From contig JBBRTW010000416.1 in assembly GCA_038244055.1 (NCBI GenBank), positions 1-6,549 on the forward strand: 6,549 nucleotides of DNA, written 5' to 3'. Made by a program: the position numbers and the translations under genes. The stretch's first letter is position 1; every line of letters begins with the position of its first letter. The DNA is from DASPKW01 sp038244055 (GTDB lineage Bacteria > Planctomycetota > Phycisphaerae > Tepidisphaerales > Tepidisphaeraceae). Under the pieces are notes generated by a model that searched no databases, was not told the origin of the DNA, and saw only the letters and a program-made list of their open reading frames with translations. This document shows, in pieces, positions 5,048 through 6,549 of the stretch.

Positions 5048-5944
5048 CTACGGAAACACGACCATAATCGGCGTCATCAGCTTCATCGTCCCATCCTTCA
5101 TCTTCTTCACTTCGTATTCCAGGATGGCGGTCAGCGCCGTTTTCTCGGGCACCTGGTCCGGGAATTCGGGATCGATCGTATAGCAGACCAGCTTCAGCGG
5201 GCGCGGTTTGGTGCCATACACCAGCTTGACCGATGCGATATACCTGCCGAATGGAATATCCAGGATGTAATGTTCCTCGGCGCGCTTCCACGGGAGCTTC
5301 TTGGTGAAGACCAGATCCTTCCCCTGGCTGCCATCGATGAGCGGGCCATCGGGCTTGAGCGTGATCTCGAACTGCGCATAGTCGCCGAGATCCGCCCCGG
5401 TCTCGAACTGCACCGCGCCGCCCCAGTAGCCCGAGGGCTCCAGCGCAGCGCCCATTCCTTCGGGCTTGGTGCCGCTGATCTTCCAGACGAAATCGCGCAC
5501 CAGTCCCTTCTTCGACGACCGCGCCTCGGGCCACTCCTTGGCACCATCCACGGCCGCCAGCGGGAACGCGTAAACGCGGTCTTTGTACTGCGGCTTGATG
5601 ATCGCAGCCGGCGCGGAATATTGACCCTCGGGCACCTCGATGGAAAACTCCGTGGCCGGCCCGGGAATCTCCACCTGCTTGTGAACCGACTCGCCCCCCG
5701 TCGTGAATCCGGAAATCTCAATCATCACATTCGAGAGCGGCCCACCCCGGGCATCGGCCAGCTTGCCCGAAATCCGCCCCGCCTTCGCGCCCGGCGGCGG
5801 CGGAACCGACGATCCCGAATTGTCGCACCCGTAGGATAAAAGCAGCGTCAGGATGAGGAGAATCCCAGCGGCCACTGGCAAGCTTACAGCCTGCCAGTGC
5901 CACCCGAAAAGAGTGAAGCGCATCGCGCGGTTCATGCGGGGCAT
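5048..5944 (-). CDS. Lipoprotein with carboxypeptidase-regulatory-like domain
   Basis: This is a 298-residue exported protein. A basic N-terminus (MPRMNRAMR), a hydrophobic segment (20-36) and LSYGC place the lipidated cysteine at residue 40, followed by a Ser/Pro linker (41-52). In Escherichia coli an Asp at the next position (D41) keeps lipoproteins in the inner membrane; whether this applies here is unknown. Residues 56-110 (GRISGKLADARGGPLSNVMIEISG, then strands to PEGQY) fit the carboxypeptidase-regulatory-like Ig fold. The rest is beta-rich with no motif I recognise (for example SGYWGGAVQFE at 171-181 and ILDIPFGRYIASVKLVYG at 227-244). I found no enzyme signature. The start is the outermost ATG, with only a weak GAG upstream; Met4 is possible. 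It is divergent from the 6017 gene, with 72 bases between them, and convergent with the DUF1080 gene. Confidence 0.85.
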   Translation of the reverse strand: MPRMNRAMRFTLFGWHWQAVSLPVAAGILLILTLLLSYGCDNSGSSVPPPPGAKAGRISGKLADARGGPLSNVMIEISGFTTGGESVHKQVEIPGPATEFSIEVPEGQYSAPAAIIKPQYKDRVYAFPLAAVDGAKEWPEARSSKKGLVRDFVWKISGTKPEGMGAALEPSGYWGGAVQFETGADLGDYAQFEITLKPDGPLIDGSQGKDLVFTKKLPWKRAEEHYILDIPFGRYIASVKLVYGTKPRPLKLVCYTIDPEFPDQVPEKTALTAILEYEVKKMKDGTMKLMTPIMVVFP

Positions 5945-6003
5945 GGTATCTCAATCATAGCCCGTAACCAACGATGCGGGGGGAAAATGGCCGATGGTAA
6001 TGC

Positions 6004-6010
6004 AGGGAGA
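6004..6010 (+). promoter_or_regulatory. Ribosome binding site for the 6017 gene
   Basis: AGGGAGA lies six bases before the ATG at 6017, a good Shine-Dalgarno match at normal spacing. It supports this start in a gene whose 3' end is outside the window. Confidence 0.65.
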
Positions 6011-6016
6011 TCATCC

Positions 6017-6549
6017 ATGACCCGGCCGATATCGTTGCGTTCGCTCTTCATCGCCGGAGCCTGCATCCTGGCCGGAGCGGGCCTGGGGATGCTCCTTCTC
6101 CGCGCGGGCGAGATTCCGGCCGATAATGACGGCAAAGGATGGCAAGTCCACGACCGATCCCGCCCCCAGCCCCCAGTCGTCACACCCGGCACATTCAGCA
6201 CCCAGGACACTCCCGGCACGCCCCCATCCGATGCCATCATCCTCTTCGATGGCAAGGACCTCTCCCAATGGAAAGCCGACAAAGATGGCGGCCAGCCCAA
6301 ATGGAAGGTCGAGAGCGGCTACTTCGAAATCGTCAAAGGAACCGGATCGATCTCAACCCGCGAATCCTTCGGCGACATCCAGCTCCACGCCGAGTGGATG
6401 GCCCCCAATCCGCCCGTCGGCACGGACCAGGATCGCGGCAACTCGGGAATCTTTTTTCAGAGCCGGTTCGAGCTCCAGGTCCTCGACAACTACCAGGCCC
6501 AGACCTACCCCGATGGAATGGCCGGCGCGATTTACGGCCAGTACCCGCC
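6017..6549 (+). CDS. DUF1080 (3-keto-disaccharide hydrolase) protein, 3' end missing
   Basis: The frame stays open for 177 codons to the window end. The N-terminus (MTRPISLRS plus a hydrophobic run, 9-28) is a signal anchor or signal peptide. A Pro/Thr-rich linker (about 36-71) leads to the DUF1080 core, which starts with ILFDGKDLSQW (75-85). It carries the classical central block: GNSGIFFQSRF (141-151), ELQVLDNY (152-159) and TYPDGMAGAIYGQYP (163-177). These match the canonical form of PF06439, whose characterised members act on 3-keto-glycosides outside the cytoplasm; substrate and activity here are inferred. About 60-90 residues, with the WN and closing GxIxLQ strands, should lie beyond the window. 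It differs from the compact paralogue at 4456, so the two probably do not do the same job. Confidence 0.88.
   Translation, partial: MTRPISLRSLFIAGACILAGAGLGMLLLRAGEIPADNDGKGWQVHDRSRPQPPVVTPGTFSTQDTPGTPPSDAIILFDGKDLSQWKADKDGGQPKWKVESGYFEIVKGTGSISTRESFGDIQLHAEWMAPNPPVGTDQDRGNSGIFFQSRFELQVLDNYQAQTYPDGMAGAIYGQYP

Noticed and set aside
5954..5959. Minus-strand TATGAT as the -10 of the lipoprotein gene at 5944
   Set aside because: The hexamer is good, but no -35-like sequence lies 16-18 bases upstream, so it was not listed as a feature.

Overview
The window is GC-rich bacterial DNA, most likely from a planctomycete (Planctomycetota, perhaps Phycisphaerae-like). This placement is an inference. It rests on two DUF1080 (3-keto-disaccharide hydrolase) genes in one short locus, several exported lipoproteins, a PD40/TolB-type propeller protein, and many different short palindromic or tandem repeats between genes. 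Verrucomicrobiota cannot be excluded by eye, and no rRNA, tRNA or marker gene is present to settle it.

Layout. Bases 1-195 hold repeats only. A two-domain hypothetical protein follows at 196-903 (+), with codon use unlike the rest of the window. Bases 904-1370 are repeat-rich and gene-free, with a long inverted repeat at 919-1026 and an 18-bp tandem repeat at 1080-1129. A complete ParD/ParE-type toxin-antitoxin pair lies at 1416-2008 (+). Its genes overlap by ATGA, and a palindrome overlaps the probable promoter. A six-bladed PD40 propeller lipoprotein runs in the opposite direction at 2052-3317 (-) and carries two repeat-like segments inside its coding sequence. After a 309-bp divergent gap comes a helical protein at 3627-4274 (+) that resembles a degenerate HD-domain protein. 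A heptamer repeat hairpin separates it from a secreted DUF1080 protein at 4456-5046 (+). A lipoprotein with a carboxypeptidase-regulatory-like domain is encoded at 5048-5944 (-), tail to tail with the DUF1080 gene and one base apart. A second, longer DUF1080 gene starts at 6017 (+) and runs off the end.

How the parts relate. The right half (from 4456) looks like a small set of envelope or exported proteins, with two predicted keto-glycoside-processing enzymes on either side of a lipoprotein. The shared compartment is inferred from signal sequences; a common pathway is not shown. The left part (1-2050) has the look of accessory DNA: repeats, a toxin-antitoxin module and a compositionally odd gene. 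I found no clear evidence of a wholly new system. The observations most worth a second look are the near-leaderless promoter-operator arrangement of the toxin-antitoxin pair, the apparently inactivated HD-like protein, and repeat-derived segments inside the lipoprotein gene.
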